A stretch of DNA of 64,000 bases, from contig CALXBH010000043.1 of assembly GCA_944386475.1 (NCBI GenBank), forward strand, positions 1 to 64,000, read 5' to 3'. Origin of the DNA: an uncultured Clostridia bacterium. GTDB taxonomy: Bacteria; Bacillota; Clostridia; Oscillospirales; Ruminococcaceae. The position numbers and the translations under genes are program-made. This document shows positions 32,944 through 42,256 of this stretch, one piece after another (positions within the stretch are counted from its first letter, which is position 1; each line of letters opens with the position of its first letter). Under the pieces are notes generated by a model. It ran no database searches. It was not told where the DNA came from and worked only from the letters and a program-made list of their open reading frames with translations.

Positions 32944-34389
32944 TTAATACTGCCGTCCCCAGTACACCATTTTTGTGGCGGGCTTTCCGCAGCAGACGCA
33001 GCGATCGGAAATATGTTCTTCCTCAAAGGGGATGCACCGGGATTTTACGCCGGTGAGTTCTTTGATCTTGTCCTCGCAGGCCTCATCGCCGCACCACATG
33101 GCTTTGATAAAGCCGTTATGTTCCTTGGCAATGGCGGTAAATTCCTCGAAATCATGGGCGGTATAGGTCCTGTTCCGGCGATTTTCCAGCGCCCGCTCAT
33201 ACAACCCATCGTGGACAGCCTGTAATGCCGCCGGCACAGCAGAAGAAAGCTCCTCCAGCCGGACGGTGATCTTTTCCCGGTTGTCCCGGCGCACCAGCAC
33301 GCACTGGCCCGCTTCCATATCCTTGGGGCCGATCTCCAGCCGCAGAGGCACGCCCTTCATTTCGTACTCCGCAAACTTCCAGCCGGGGGAGTTGTCGGTG
33401 TCGTCCAGCTTCACCCGGATTCCCTGGGCTTTAAGGGTCTCGTAAAGCTCACCCGCTTTTTCCAAAACGCCGGGCTTGTGCTGGGCGATGGGGATCACCA
33501 CCACCTGCACAGGCGCAATGGCCGGAGGAAGCACCAGGCCGTTGTCGTCCCCGTGGGTCATGATGATGCCGCCGATCAAACGGGTGGACACCCCCCAGGA
33601 GGTCTGGTGAGGATAATACAGCTTGTTGTCCCGGCCGGTAAAGGTGATGTCAAACGCCCGGGCAAAGCCGTCTCCAAAATAGTGGCTGGTGCCCGACTGC
33701 AAAGCCACGCCGTCGTGCATCATGGCCTCGATGGTATAGGTGGCCTCCGCGCCGGCAAACTGCTCTTTTTTGGTTTTTTGTCCTTTGAGCACCGGGATCG
33801 CCAGGCTCTCTTTACAGAAATCCGCGTAGATGTTAAGCATCTGCAAAGTCTCTTCCCGGGCCTCTTCCTCAGTCTCGTGCATGGTGTGGCCTTCCTGCCA
33901 CAAAAACTCCACCGACCGCAAAAACGGACGGGTGGTTTTTTCCCAGCGCACCACACTGCACCACTGGTTATACAGCTTGGGCAGGTCCCGGTAAGAATGG
34001 ATGACATTTTTATAGTGGTCGCAGAACAGCGTCTCGGAGGTGGGGCGCACGCACAGCCGCTCGGTGAGCTTTTCGCTCCCCCCGTGGGTCACCCAGGCCA
34101 CCTCGGGCGCAAAGCCCTCTACATGGTCCTTTTCCTTCTGAAGTAAGCTCTCGGGGATAAACATGGGCATATAGACGTTTTCATGCCCGGTGGCCTTAAA
34201 CCGCGCGTCCAGATCCTTTTGGATGTTTTCCCAGATTGCGTATCCATAAGGCCGGATCACCATACATCCCCGGACGGAGGAATAGTCAATGAGCTCCGCT
34301 TTTTTGACAACGTCGGTATACCACTTGGCAAAATCTTCGTTCATGGAGGTAATTTCTTCCACCATCTTTTTTTGTCCGTTTTGTGCCAT
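32944..34389 (-). CDS. proS: Prolyl-tRNA synthetase (archaeal/eukaryal type)
   Basis: Charges tRNA-Pro; 481 residues, lacking the editing insertion of the bacterial type. Class II motifs: [28 protein letters not shown] and G-V-S-T-R-L-I-G-G. The C-terminal domain has zinc-type cysteines (C-G-D-E-A-C and C-V-C-C-G-K) and ends with Tyr, characteristic of this type. ATG chosen with AAGGAG nine bases upstream; an ATG 11 codons earlier has no site. Monocistronic. Confidence 0.95.
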   Translation of the reverse strand: MAQNGQKKMVEEITSMNEDFAKWYTDVVKKAELIDYSSVRGCMVIRPYGYAIWENIQKDLDARFKATGHENVYMPMFIPESLLQKEKDHVEGFAPEVAWVTHGGSEKLTERLCVRPTSETLFCDHYKNVIHSYRDLPKLYNQWCSVVRWEKTTRPFLRSVEFLWQEGHTMHETEEEAREETLQMLNIYADFCKESLAIPVLKGQKTKKEQFAGAEATYTIEAMMHDGVALQSGTSHYFGDGFARAFDITFTGRDNKLYYPHQTSWGVSTRLIGGIIMTHGDDNGLVLPPAIAPVQVVVIPIAQHKPGVLEKAGELYETLKAQGIRVKLDDTDNSPGWKFAEYEMKGVPLRLEIGPKDMEAGQCVLVRRDNREKITVRLEELSSAVPAALQAVHDGLYERALENRRNRTYTAHDFEEFTAIAKEHNGFIKAMWCGDEACEDKIKELTGVKSRCIPFEEEHISDRCVCCGKPATKMVYWGRQY

Positions 34390-34460
34390 ATTAAACGACT
34401 CCTTACTATGATGCGTTTCCATATAAAAAACCTCAAAGGTTATTATATACAGTTAAAATT

Positions 34461-34489
34461 ATCATATCATTTTTTATGAAAAAAAGCAA
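34461..34489 (-). promoter_or_regulatory. Promoter of proS
   Basis: TTGCTT, 17-base spacer, TATGAT. No T-box seen in the short leader. Confidence 0.6.
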
Positions 34490-34678
34490 TGAATAAATCC
34501 TAAGGAGCGCTTCTTGTTGCTTCCACCGTCGGGCTCCTGCTTTTTCTACCCTTTCCCTGTGTCAATCCAGGGTATTTCCGCATAGGATACAGCAAGGTGT
34601 AACCGGGAGATGCCGTGCGGGAAACCGATGAGTCCCTTCCGGTTTCCCAAAATTCTTATGAAAGGGCGGAGTATGGGA

Positions 34679-35782
34679 ATGGAACTGGAAAAATCCAGCA
34701 AGACGGTTGATTTTTTTCTGGGAGCAAACTCGCCGGCTGGCTTTGCCGGATATTTTAACGAGCTAATCCACATTCAAAACGGACATCGGGGCTTTGTCAT
34801 CAAGGGCGGACCGGGGACAGGAAAATCCAGCCTGATGAAAAAAGTCGCCCAGGCCCTGGAGGGGAAAGACGAATGCATTGAACGCATCCACTGTTCCTCC
34901 GATCCCGATTCTCTGGACGGGGTAATCGGAAAGGACGCCAACGCTTCGATCGCCGACGGCACGGCTCCACACGTCATCGAGCCGGACTACCCAGGCGCCT
35001 GCCAGACCACTGTCAACCTGTGCGAATACTGGGACGAGGCGGCCCTTGACAAAAACCGGGAAGAAATCGTCTCCCTCAACCAAAAGAATAAAGCGCTTCA
35101 CGCCCGGTGCACCCGGTATTTAAAAGCGGCTCACGCGCTGCTTTCGGACAACGAGGCCATCGCCTCGGAGTGCACCGACTTTCTAAAAATCCGATCCTTT
35201 TCTCAAAAGCTGATACATAAGGAGATCCCCCTGCGCAAGGGGAGCGCCGGAAAGGAACACAAACGCCTTTTGTCCGCCGTCACCCCTCAGGGAATCCTCC
35301 TGTACCGGGACACCGCCGCTGCCCTATGCGACCGGGTATACGTCATCAAAGACGATTTTGGAGCGGTGTCCCGTGGGGTCATGGCGAATTTACGAGACGC
35401 CGCTTTGGCCGCCGGGTACGAAGTATATACCTGCTACTGCCCGCTGGAGCCTTTAAGCAAGGTGGAACACCTGCTGATTCCCCAGCTGAGCCTTGGGTTT
35501 GTCACCGCCAACAAATTTATCGATCCTAAAATTCCCACTTTCCGTACGGTGAATTTCAGCCGGTTCACCAATGTAGAGCAGCTCCGGCGGAAAAAACAGC
35601 GGCTGAGCTTTAACAAAAAAGCCGCCTGCGAACTGTTTGAGGAGGCTGTGCGCACCTTAAAGGAGGCCAAGGCCGTCCACGATGATCTGGAAAGCTACTA
35701 TCTCTCCGCGGTGGACTTTTCCAGGGTGGACGAAAAAGCCCAGGAGGTTATCGCACAGTTTATAGCCCGCTGCGGCCGGTAA
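34679..35782 (+). CDS. PRK06851-like P-loop ATPase with a degenerate second half
   Basis: 367 residues built as two related halves. The first has a good Walker A, I-K-G-G-P-G-T-G-K-S-S, followed by I-H-C-S-S-D-P-D-S-L-D-G-V. The second begins A-V-T-P-Q-G-I-L-L-Y and repeats the layout, V-Y-V-I-K then C-Y-C-P-L-E-P-L-S-K-V-E-H-L, but its P-loop position reads D-D-F-G-A-V-S-R-G, which cannot be a Walker A. The family is common in spore-forming Firmicutes; function unknown. ATG chosen eight bases after GGGCGGA. Monocistronic, convergent with the next unit. Confidence 0.75.
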   Translation: MELEKSSKTVDFFLGANSPAGFAGYFNELIHIQNGHRGFVIKGGPGTGKSSLMKKVAQALEGKDECIERIHCSSDPDSLDGVIGKDANASIADGTAPHVIEPDYPGACQTTVNLCEYWDEAALDKNREEIVSLNQKNKALHARCTRYLKAAHALLSDNEAIASECTDFLKIRSFSQKLIHKEIPLRKGSAGKEHKRLLSAVTPQGILLYRDTAAALCDRVYVIKDDFGAVSRGVMANLRDAALAAGYEVYTCYCPLEPLSKVEHLLIPQLSLGFVTANKFIDPKIPTFRTVNFSRFTNVEQLRRKKQRLSFNKKAACELFEEAVRTLKEAKAVHDDLESYYLSAVDFSRVDEKAQEVIAQFIARCGR

Positions 35783-35898
35783 AAACTGACCTATTCTCGG
35801 AGTCTAAACTCTGTCCCAGTCATAGTCCGCCCCTCAACTCGCACACATAAGAGCGAATCTTTTTTACCGCCGTAGAACACAAATTTTTTATAATAGGA

Positions 35899-35938
35899 AA
35901 AAGGAGCGCTGCGAACCCAAGTTCGCAGCGCTCCTTTT
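35899..35938. terminator. Bidirectional hairpin terminator (hairpin family member)
   Basis: Perfect 18-base arms AAAAGGAGCGCTGCGAAC and complement with CCAA loop, between convergent genes. Confidence 0.88.
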
Positions 35939-35971
35939 ACTTTCCAGCATTTTAAAAGATAATAGGCCTTT

Positions 35972-36616
35972 TTAATGGATATCCCGTTCGGATTCTTCTT
36001 TGGATTCCTCCTGCTTCTGAAGCCGGTCTTCCTCCAAAAAACGTTTGACTTTTTCCGCGTGCCGCAGATTTCGCCGCCGCCGGTCATCCTCCTGTTCCAA
36101 ATATTCCTTCTCCCAAGACTCCACCCGGGTGCGCTTGTCGTACTGGTATTCCCGTATCTGGGGGCTAAAGCCGAACAGCACCGCTTCTCCCACATAAAAG
36201 GCCGTCCAAAGGAGAAACGTCACCACGATTTCTACATACAGGTGTTCAAAATACTCTCCGGTGAGCAAAACAGCCAATACGCTCATCGCCTTGGCGCCGG
36301 TGACAAAAATAAACCCGTCTCTGGCCCAGTTAAATCCTGCCAGCATAAACGCCGGGAAAAAGATGCTGCCGATCATCAGGCAAAACGCCACCACCCTGCC
36401 GGTGGGATGTTCCTCCAAAAAGGAGGAAAACAGCAGCGCCAGCAGCCCTACTGCCGACAAAAAGCTCAAAATACTGGCTGTAATCGCCAGTGCCTTGCCG
36501 GTGCGGATCCGTTTTTTCTCTGCTTGTTCCAGCCGGGCCAAATACGCCTCCCTGGCTTCCGAGGAACGGAAGCCTTCTTCGAGGGAACCCTCTTCCATTC
36601 TCTGTGTGCTGGTCAT
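35972..36616 (-). CDS. Hypothetical membrane protein with charged tails
   Basis: 214 residues: a charged N-terminus (to ~40), four hydrophobic segments (about 42-66, 74-95, 108-122, 127-150), then a strongly charged, likely coiled-coil tail (E-K-E-Y-L-E-Q-E-D-D-R-R-R). I recognise no family. The ATG is preceded by AAGGAGG and overlaps the stop of the upstream membrane gene by four bases (ATGA), so the two are cotranslated and probably function together. Confidence 0.7.
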   Translation of the reverse strand: MTSTQRMEEGSLEEGFRSSEAREAYLARLEQAEKKRIRTGKALAITASILSFLSAVGLLALLFSSFLEEHPTGRVVAFCLMIGSIFFPAFMLAGFNWARDGFIFVTGAKAMSVLAVLLTGEYFEHLYVEIVVTFLLWTAFYVGEAVLFGFSPQIREYQYDKRTRVESWEKEYLEQEDDRRRRNLRHAEKVKRFLEEDRLQKQEESKEESERDIH

Positions 36617-37089
36617 ACTTCCTCCTTTTTGGACTGGCGGCTGGCCCTTCTGTTCCCCAAAGCGGTGAGAAGGCAGGACGCCAGTATAAAAGCCATGCCT
36701 GTAGACAGCAGGATCGTGGAAGGATACAGCGTTTCAAAAAACGCGATATCCTTAAACATGCTGGTTTGCAGCATAATCACTCTGGCAACACCATAAAAAT
36801 TTGCTGGAACCAACCGGAATAATATATACTGAACCAGCGTCCAGGCAAAAAAGAACATGGCCGTCCCATTGGGGGGAAGCGGCATTTTTCGGTTCCAGAT
36901 AAGTTCCATTGCGTAACACACCGGCAGAGCAATCATCAAAACCCCCTCCACCGAAGCATAAATTTTGATGGCATTTTCCGACGGCATAAAGCCGAAAATC
37001 GAATTATACAGCTCGTAGCCAATGAGCAGGCTGGCAATAAAATACATGACGCTGCCGATGCCGCCGGTAATCATAATTGCTTTTTTCAT
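36613..37089 (-). CDS. Hypothetical four-helix membrane protein
   Basis: 158 residues with hydrophobic segments at about 5-28, 47-65, 77-97 and 124-147 and a basic C-terminus (R-R-A-S-R-Q-S-K-K). ATG chosen five bases after GGAGG; an 87-codon upstream extension has no site and unlikely composition. Translationally coupled to the next gene. No family recognised. Confidence 0.7.
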   Translation of the reverse strand: MKKAIMITGGIGSVMYFIASLLIGYELYNSIFGFMPSENAIKIYASVEGVLMIALPVCYAMELIWNRKMPLPPNGTAMFFFAWTLVQYILFRLVPANFYGVARVIMLQTSMFKDIAFFETLYPSTILLSTGMAFILASCLLTALGNRRASRQSKKEEV

Positions 37090-37433
37090 ATGTTCCTCCT
37101 GTTTCCTAGCGGCAATCGATCCCCCCGCTGACTGTTTTGACGGCCATGCCGCCAAGCAGGATTTTATCCGCACGCCCAAAAAAGCGCGCGTTTTCTTTCT
37201 TGCGGTTATTATCCGATGAGCGCACGGTTTTGGCACTGGAATGATTAGAAAGGGGGAAAAGCCCCTTTCCACAAGTTCTGCGGTTATTATAGCACATTCT
37301 TCCGGCTTTGTCATCCCACCCCAGGGAAAGAACAAAAAATATAGCGGCAAATGGACAAGCCGCTCTTAACCTGCTATAATAAGTCATAACAGGCGGATGA
37401 ATCCGTCACTTTTATCAGAAAGGAATCGTCGCC

Positions 37434-37892
37434 ATGGGCCTGACAAAACTTCCCGGCCAGCGGGAGGAAACTCCTTATTTAAACATCGCCATTATTCTCC
37501 CGGTGGCCTTTTTCTGCCTAATACTGGGCGCCGGCATTTATGCTATCGCTTCCGGGCGGCTGGATACAGCCGGTTTTGCTCTGTATAACCTGTATTTTAT
37601 GCTCACGATCCTGTTCGCCGTCGCTTATGGGATTTTCGGATTTTTTATGACCCGGCGGGTATTGCTTCCCACCCTGCTTCACGCAGGCTGCCTGACGGTG
37701 TGCACCATCCTTTTATGGATCACCGCCACGGCGCTGGGAGTCGATTCTTTTGTCTCCTCCTTCGATCAAAACACCTACTCGGTAGCCGGAATGCTCCTGC
37801 GCTATTATATCCGAACCTTACTGCTGTCCTCCGGCACAGTGGCGATTATTGCCGGGATGATTAAGGTTATCCGAAACGCCCTGCGCCCATAA
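37434..37892 (+). CDS. Hypothetical four-helix membrane protein
   Basis: 152 residues, four hydrophobic segments (about 16-40, 45-72, 77-100, 124-147). AAAGGA lies nine bases upstream. Twenty bases separate it from the next small membrane gene on the same strand, so they form a pair, divergent from a comparable pair on the other strand. Function unknown. Confidence 0.7.
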   Translation: MGLTKLPGQREETPYLNIAIILPVAFFCLILGAGIYAIASGRLDTAGFALYNLYFMLTILFAVAYGIFGFFMTRRVLLPTLLHAGCLTVCTILLWITATALGVDSFVSSFDQNTYSVAGMLLRYYIRTLLLSSGTVAIIAGMIKVIRNALRP

Positions 37893-37911
37893 CCTCAGGA
37901 AAGGAGAAGCC

Positions 37912-38169
37912 ATGAAACAGTTTGGAAAGATCCTCCGTTATGTGCTGGGCTTTTTCTGCTTGGGAACCGTTTTGTTTTCCGCAGGCTGCCTGGCTGTTTC
38001 CACCTGGGTCTATCAGGGAAACGCCGCCGGCAGTTTTGCTTCCTTTGTGATCTTTATCGGGGAGCGTTTGTTTGTATTTATCGGGTTTGGCATCCCCTTG
38101 GGGATTTTATTTCTCTGGCAGCCTATTGTCAAGCTGTACTACAAAATCAAAGATAAGCTGACCCGATAA
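37912..38169 (+). CDS. Small hypothetical membrane protein
   Basis: 85 residues: two hydrophobic segments (about 8-32 and 43-66) and a basic tail (Y-K-I-K-D-K-L-T-R). AAAGGAG lies five bases upstream. Second gene of the membrane pair, followed by a terminator. Confidence 0.7.
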   Translation: MKQFGKILRYVLGFFCLGTVLFSAGCLAVSTWVYQGNAAGSFASFVIFIGERLFVFIGFGIPLGILFLWQPIVKLYYKIKDKLTR

Positions 38170-38183
38170 CTTTTTACAGTACT

Positions 38184-38227
38184 AAAAAAACAGGGTGCAC
38201 GGGAACTTCCCGCGCACCCTGTTTTTT
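38184..38227. terminator. Terminator after the membrane gene pair
   Basis: Long stem AAAAAACAGGGTGC.../...GCACCCTGTTTTTT with a GGGAA/TTCCC top. Confidence 0.88.
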
Positions 38228-38245
38228 CTGGCGCTCATAAAACAA

Positions 38246-38280
38246 ATCCCTCCCTGCCTTTGGGGCAGAGAGGGATTTTT
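38246..38280 (-). terminator. Terminator of the rplJ-rplL operon
   Basis: Stem AATCCCTC/GAGGGATT with a CTGCC/GGCAG upper part and TTTTT just before the loop side on the minus strand, downstream of rplL. Confidence 0.7.
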
Positions 38281-38293
38281 GCTATAAGCCAAC

Positions 38294-38671
38294 TTATTTG
38301 ACTTCGACTTTCGCGCCAGCCTCGGTGAGCTTCGCAGCGATCTCGTCCGCTTCCGCTTTGGAGACGCCTTCTTTCACCGCTTTGGGAGCGCCGTCAACGA
38401 TGTCTTTCGCATCTTTCAGGCCCAGACCGGTGATCTCTTTCACCGCTTTGATGACGTTCATCTTGCCTGCGCCGGCGTCAACCAGCACAACGTCAAACTC
38501 GGTTTTCTCGGCAGCAGCGCCGGCGTCGCCGCCAGCAGCAGGAGCAGCCACCGCAACAGCAGCGGCAGATACGCCGAATTCTTCTTCCAGAGCCTTAACC
38601 AGCTCGTTGAGTTCCAAAACAGTGAGAGCTTTGACCTCTTCGATCATCGCTAAGATTTTCTCGCTAGCCAT
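38294..38671 (-). CDS. rplL: Ribosomal protein bL12 (L7/L12)
   Basis: Stalk protein recruiting translation GTPases; 125 residues. Helical N-terminal dimerisation domain, Ala/Gly hinge ([12 protein letters not shown]), and C-terminal domain with [23 protein letters not shown] and [10 protein letters not shown]. Start ATG gives M-A-S-E-K; GGAGG lies eight bases upstream, and an ATG five codons earlier is part of that site. Downstream of rplJ. Confidence 0.98.
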   Translation of the reverse strand: MASEKILAMIEEVKALTVLELNELVKALEEEFGVSAAAVAVAAPAAGGDAGAAAEKTEFDVVLVDAGAGKMNVIKAVKEITGLGLKDAKDIVDGAPKAVKEGVSKAEADEIAAKLTEAGAKVEVK

Positions 38672-38719
38672 AGGTATTTCCTCCATTTTCTTGATGATTT
38701 TGTCAGGATGCGCGCAGCG

Positions 38720-39232
38720 TTAGGCGGCTTCCTCTTCTTCTTTTTTCTTTGCGATCTGGTCGATGACAACCGCCAGCTTGGAGATCGGCGCATTCAGGCT
38801 GCTGAGCATGTGCGCGATCATCTCCTCCTTGGTGGGGATCGCAGCGATCTGGTTGACCATCTCTACATCGATCGCCTTGCCGTCCATAAAGCCGGCTTTG
38901 ATGTTAAAGATGTCGCCCATTTCCTTGGAATACTTCGCCAGGATCTTCGCGGCGATGATGGGATCTTCCTTGCTGACCGCTAAAGCGGTGTTCTGCTCCA
39001 GCACGGACTCCAGCTCATCCAGGCCCGCGTTTTTCACGGCGAACCGCAGCATGGTGTTTTTGACAACCGTGTACTCCACACCCGCTTCCCGCAGTTCTTT
39101 ACGGAGCTTGGTGTCCTGCTCCACCGTGATACCGGAATAGTTCACCAGCACGCCGGCGCAGGAGGATTTCAGCTTTTCGGTCAAATCGGCCACAAGCTGC
39201 TGTTTCTGAGACAATACTTTTTCGTTAGGCAT
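38720..39232 (-). CDS. rplJ: Ribosomal protein uL10
   Basis: Base of the ribosomal stalk, binding 23S rRNA and L12 dimers; 170 residues. L-R-K-E-L-R-E-A-G-V-E-Y-x-V-V-K-N-T segment and the C-terminal L12-binding helix (L-A-V-V-I-D-Q-I) are visible. GGAGGTG lies six bases upstream. Preceded by its own promoter and an L10 leader, so expression is set by autoregulation. Confidence 0.97.
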   Translation of the reverse strand: MPNEKVLSQKQQLVADLTEKLKSSCAGVLVNYSGITVEQDTKLRKELREAGVEYTVVKNTMLRFAVKNAGLDELESVLEQNTALAVSKEDPIIAAKILAKYSKEMGDIFNIKAGFMDGKAIDVEMVNQIAAIPTKEEMIAHMLSSLNAPISKLAVVIDQIAKKKEEEEAA

Positions 39233-39239
39233 ATGTTTC

Positions 39240-39412
39240 ACCTCCGTCAAGTCTAGCTTACCATATAAAAAGCCCTTTCCACGCAAGCCGCGGGGAAAGG
39301 GCCTAACATACAAGGACAGAGTCTGTCATTGATGCTTGCTTTCTCCCTCGGCAGGCAGGATCGAAACCCTTTACGCTAAAAGCACCTGCTGTCTTTAGAA
39401 TCAAACAGCATG
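39240..39412 (-). promoter_or_regulatory. L10 leader (ribosomal protein autoregulatory RNA)
   Basis: The minus strand carries AAAGACAGCAGGTGC and CCTGCCGAGG, the conserved halves of the L10-leader fold that binds the L10-L12 complex, followed by a terminator hairpin GCCCTTTCC/GGAAAGGGC with T run (39264-39302) before the rplJ ribosome binding site. Excess L10-L12 would favour termination. Confidence 0.88.
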
Positions 39413-39416
39413 ATCT

Positions 39417-39445
39417 ATTATAATAAGCTTTCCGGGATTTGTCAA
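39417..39445 (-). promoter_or_regulatory. Promoter of rplJ-rplL
   Basis: Consensus TTGACA, 17-base spacer, TATAAT, between rplA and the L10 leader. Confidence 0.92.
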
Positions 39446-39456
39446 GCGGTTATCGG

Positions 39457-40152
39457 TTACACACCGAATTTCGCAGGATTGATCCGGATGCCGGGGCCCA
39501 TGGTGGTGGCGAGTACACAGGATTTGATGTACTGGCCTTTGGCCGCGGCGGGTTTTGCCTTGACAATGGCGTTCATCAGGGTGTTGAAGTTTTCCTCCAG
39601 CTTTTCCACGCCGAAAGAAGCCTTGCCGATGGGGCAGTGGATAATGTTGGTCTTATCCAGGCGGTACTCGATCTTACCGGCTTTCGCCTCGTTTACAGCA
39701 CGGGCGACGTCGGGGGTGACGGTTCCGGCCTTGGGGTTCGGCATTAAGCCGCGGGGGCCCAGCACCTTACCGAGACGGCCTACAACGCCCATCATATCCG
39801 GGGTTGCGATAACAACGTCAAAATCCATAAAGCCTTCGCCCTGAATCTTCTGAACCATGTCCTCCGCGCCCACATAATCGGCGCCGGCTTCCTCGGCCAG
39901 TTTCACATTGTCGCCTTTGGCGAACACTAAGACCCGGACTTTTTTACCAGTGCCGTTGGGGAGCACAACCGCGCCGCGGACCTGCTGGTCGGCATGGCGG
40001 GAGTCTACGCCCAAGCGCACATGGATTTCGACGGTTTCGTCAAATTTTGCTTTTGCGGTTTTTACAACCAAATCCAAAGCTTCTGTGGAATCATAGGTTG
40101 CGGTGCGGTCCAGAAGCTTGGCACTGTCAACATACTTTTTACCGTGTTTCAT
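39457..40152 (-). CDS. rplA: Ribosomal protein uL1
   Basis: Forms the mobile L1 stalk on the 50S subunit; 231 residues. Diagnostic [35 protein letters not shown] and G-P-G-I-R-I-N. GGGAGG lies ten bases upstream. Downstream of rplK with a 59-base gap. Confidence 0.98.
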   Translation of the reverse strand: MKHGKKYVDSAKLLDRTATYDSTEALDLVVKTAKAKFDETVEIHVRLGVDSRHADQQVRGAVVLPNGTGKKVRVLVFAKGDNVKLAEEAGADYVGAEDMVQKIQGEGFMDFDVVIATPDMMGVVGRLGKVLGPRGLMPNPKAGTVTPDVARAVNEAKAGKIEYRLDKTNIIHCPIGKASFGVEKLEENFNTLMNAIVKAKPAAAKGQYIKSCVLATTMGPGIRINPAKFGV

Positions 40153-40211
40153 GAATTCTTTCCTCCCTTGAGTGGTTAATAGCGGAATTTTCCTCCCACC
40201 AGTGGGCGGTA

Positions 40212-40637
40212 CTAATCGACGACTTCAATGCCCATGGAACGAGCGGTACCAGCGATCATGCTCATCGCACTCTCGATGTTCGCAGCGTTTAAGTCAGGCA
40301 TTTTCTGCTCGGCGATCTTCTGGACCTGCTCCCTGGTAATTTTCGCGACCTTTGTCTTGTTCGGAACACCCGAACCGCTCTCGATGCCGCAGGCCTTTTT
40401 AATGAGCACTGCTGCCGGCGGAGTTTTGGTGATAAAGGTAAAGGAGCGGTCTGCGTATACGGTAATCACAACAGGAATCAACAAACCGATATCGTTTTTG
40501 GTACGCTCGTTGAATTCCTTGGTAAACGACATGATGTTTACACCGTGCTGACCAAGAGCAGGACCAACCGGCGGCGCCGGGGTTGCCTTTCCTGCGGGGA
40601 TCTGAAGCTTAATAAAGCCTACTACCTTTTGAGCCAT
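40212..40637 (-). CDS. rplK: Ribosomal protein uL11
   Basis: Binds the GTPase-associated centre of 23S rRNA; 141 residues. [22 protein letters not shown] appears in consecutive segments, and the C-terminal [12 protein letters not shown] chosen with GGAGGTG six bases upstream. Confidence 0.98.
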   Translation of the reverse strand: MAQKVVGFIKLQIPAGKATPAPPVGPALGQHGVNIMSFTKEFNERTKNDIGLLIPVVITVYADRSFTFITKTPPAAVLIKKACGIESGSGVPNKTKVAKITREQVQKIAEQKMPDLNAANIESAMSMIAGTARSMGIEVVD

Positions 40638-40805
40638 TTTTTGCACCTCCAAAATAACGTGGTCATTGGCGGGATGCGGATAACACATCCCTCCCACATT
40701 CAGAAATCAGAAACCCGGGCTGCTCAAAAACCGCCCTTCGTATCCAATATCTGAACTAAAAACCGGCTGATTCACCGGTTTTTATCCGGTCATCCAATTC
40801 ATTCG

Positions 40806-41327
40806 TCAATCGGCCGTCTGAACCTGGTTAAGCTCAAGCTCCACAGGGGTCTCCCTGCCGAACATCGAGACGGTAACCTTGACAAGGTTGTTTTCCACAT
40901 CCAGCTCCTCTACGACACCAGAAAAGCCTTCCAGCGGACCGTGAATTACCTTGACATTGTCCCCTACGGCGTAATCGACTGTTACCTGTTTGGCTTCGAC
41001 GCCCAGCGCCGCCACCTCTTCCTCGGTTAAAGGAACGGGCTTGGAGCTCGGCCCCACAAAGCCGGTAACGCCCCGGATGTTGCGCACAACATACCAGGAA
41101 TCATCTGTTAAAATCATTTTCACCAGCACATAGCCGGGAAAGAGCTTGCGCTCTACCTCGCGGGTCTTGTCGTCTTTGATCTCCGTGACTGTTTCGGTGG
41201 GCACCCGGACTTCGAGTACCAAATCGTGCAGCTTGTGGTTTTCAACGACCTTTTCAATGTTTTGCGCCACCTTATTCTCGTAACCGGAATATGTGTGGAT
41301 CACATACCATTTTGCGGCTTCTGACAT
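40806..41327 (-). CDS. nusG: Transcription termination/antitermination factor NusG
   Basis: 173 residues: NGN domain (W-Y-V-I-H-T-Y-S-G-Y-E and F-P-G-Y-V-L-V, V-R-N-I-R-G-V-T-G-F-V-G) and KOW domain (V-K-V-I-H-G-P-L-E-G-F-S-G). It tunes RNA polymerase pausing and couples transcription to translation. GGAGG lies ten bases upstream. Between secE and rplK as usual. Confidence 0.98.
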   Translation of the reverse strand: MSEAAKWYVIHTYSGYENKVAQNIEKVVENHKLHDLVLEVRVPTETVTEIKDDKTREVERKLFPGYVLVKMILTDDSWYVVRNIRGVTGFVGPSSKPVPLTEEEVAALGVEAKQVTVDYAVGDNVKVIHGPLEGFSGVVEELDVENNLVKVTVSMFGRETPVELELNQVQTAD

Positions 41328-41371
41328 TCGATCAGGACCTCCGTTTCAACCATTCTTACACGTTCTGGCGA

Positions 41372-41740
41372 TTAAGCCTTCAACACAAAGTCGACCAAAA
41401 GCGTCAACAGGATATCCAGGACCCATACGAAGACGCCGGCGAGCAAACAAGTCGCAAGCACAACGATGGTGTTGTTTACCACCTGTTTTTTAGTCGGCCA
41501 GACGATTTTCTTGACCTCGCCTGCCAGGTCTTTGAAGAAACGGGCAACTCTCTTAAAAAAGCCGGGCTTGTCGCTCTTAGGCTTTTTCGCGGTCTTCGCT
41601 GGCTTTTTATCAGGCTTTTTCGCGGAGTCTTTTTTGTCGGCTTTTTCGGCTGCTTTGGACTCCTCCGAAGTTTCCTCGGTGGTCTTTTCAGCGGAAGTCT
41701 CGACTTCCTCCGTCTCTACGGCCTTTTCTTCCTTCGCCAC
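41372..41740 (-). CDS. secE: Preprotein translocase subunit SecE, with an extended acidic/basic N-terminus
   Basis: 122 residues. The C-terminal ~60 are SecE: F-F-K-D-L-A-G-E-V-K-K-I-V-W-P-T-K-K-Q-V then one membrane helix. The first ~60 residues are low-complexity (Glu/Thr/Ser then Lys/Pro/Ala repeats), longer than in B. subtilis. GTG chosen, giving M-A-K-E-E-K, with AAAGGTGG eight bases upstream; a GTG four codons earlier lies inside that site. Confidence 0.94.
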   Translation of the reverse strand: MAKEEKAVETEEVETSAEKTTEETSEESKAAEKADKKDSAKKPDKKPAKTAKKPKSDKPGFFKRVARFFKDLAGEVKKIVWPTKKQVVNNTIVVLATCLLAGVFVWVLDILLTLLVDFVLKA

Positions 41741-41758
41741 TTGACAAACCACCTTTCG

Positions 41759-41908
41759 TTACTTCGTTTCCCTGTGAAGCGTGTGTTTCCTGCAGAACCG
41801 GCAGTATTTGTTCATTTCGAGCCTGTCAGGATCGTTCTTTTTGTTTTTCATTGTGTCGTAATTGCGTTGTTTGCACTCCGTGCAAGCTAATGTAACTTTA
41901 ACCCTCAT
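41759..41908 (-). CDS. rpmG: Ribosomal protein bL33
   Basis: 49 residues with a zinc ribbon C-T-E-C ... C-R-F-C, i.e. the zinc-binding C+ form, and R-N-Y-D-T-x-K-N-K-K. GGAGGTG lies five bases before the chosen ATG. First gene of the rpmG-secE-nusG-rplK-rplA unit. Confidence 0.96.
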   Translation of the reverse strand: MRVKVTLACTECKQRNYDTMKNKKNDPDRLEMNKYCRFCRKHTLHRETK

Positions 41909-42006
41909 ATCGGCACCTCCTGCACAATCGGATTTTTTTGCCTCCCTCATAAAAGGGAATGCGCTTAAAAATGCACAAAAAAATAAACCCTTTTAGAGGT
42001 ATTAAC

Positions 42007-42036
42007 ACTATACCATACCTTTCCAAGGGAAGTCAA
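42007..42036 (-). promoter_or_regulatory. Promoter of the rpmG-secE-nusG-rplKA operon
   Basis: TTGACT, 18-base spacer, TATAGT, about 100 bases upstream of rpmG. The rest of the stretch to the URO-D gene holds only the terminator at 42208. Confidence 0.8.
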
Positions 42037-42207
42037 GAGGTTTTATGACAAATTTTCACCTTCGGCGGCCGCTTTTTTCGCCATTCATTCCAAAGGGACG
42101 GCCCACGCGCCGCCTTTTAAAGCGGAAAGCACGGCTTAACATAGAAAAAGCCTTGCCTCCAGACACCTTATTATACAACCAGCCTGCCAGGGCCGTCGTC
42201 AGCTAAT

Positions 42208-42247
42208 TACCTGTCTGAGTGAAGCCGGGGCTTCACTCAGACAGGTA
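42208..42247 (-). terminator. Hairpin after the URO-D family gene
   Basis: Perfect 19-base arms TACCTGTCTGAGTGAAGCC and complement with two bases between. No T run adjoins it, so it may be an mRNA-stabilising hairpin rather than a classical terminator. Confidence 0.6.
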
Positions 42248-42256
42248 GATCCAGCT

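Noticed and set aside
35791..36195. 134-codon minus-strand frame
   Set aside because: Lies in another frame of the membrane protein gene at 35972 and crosses a terminator hairpin.
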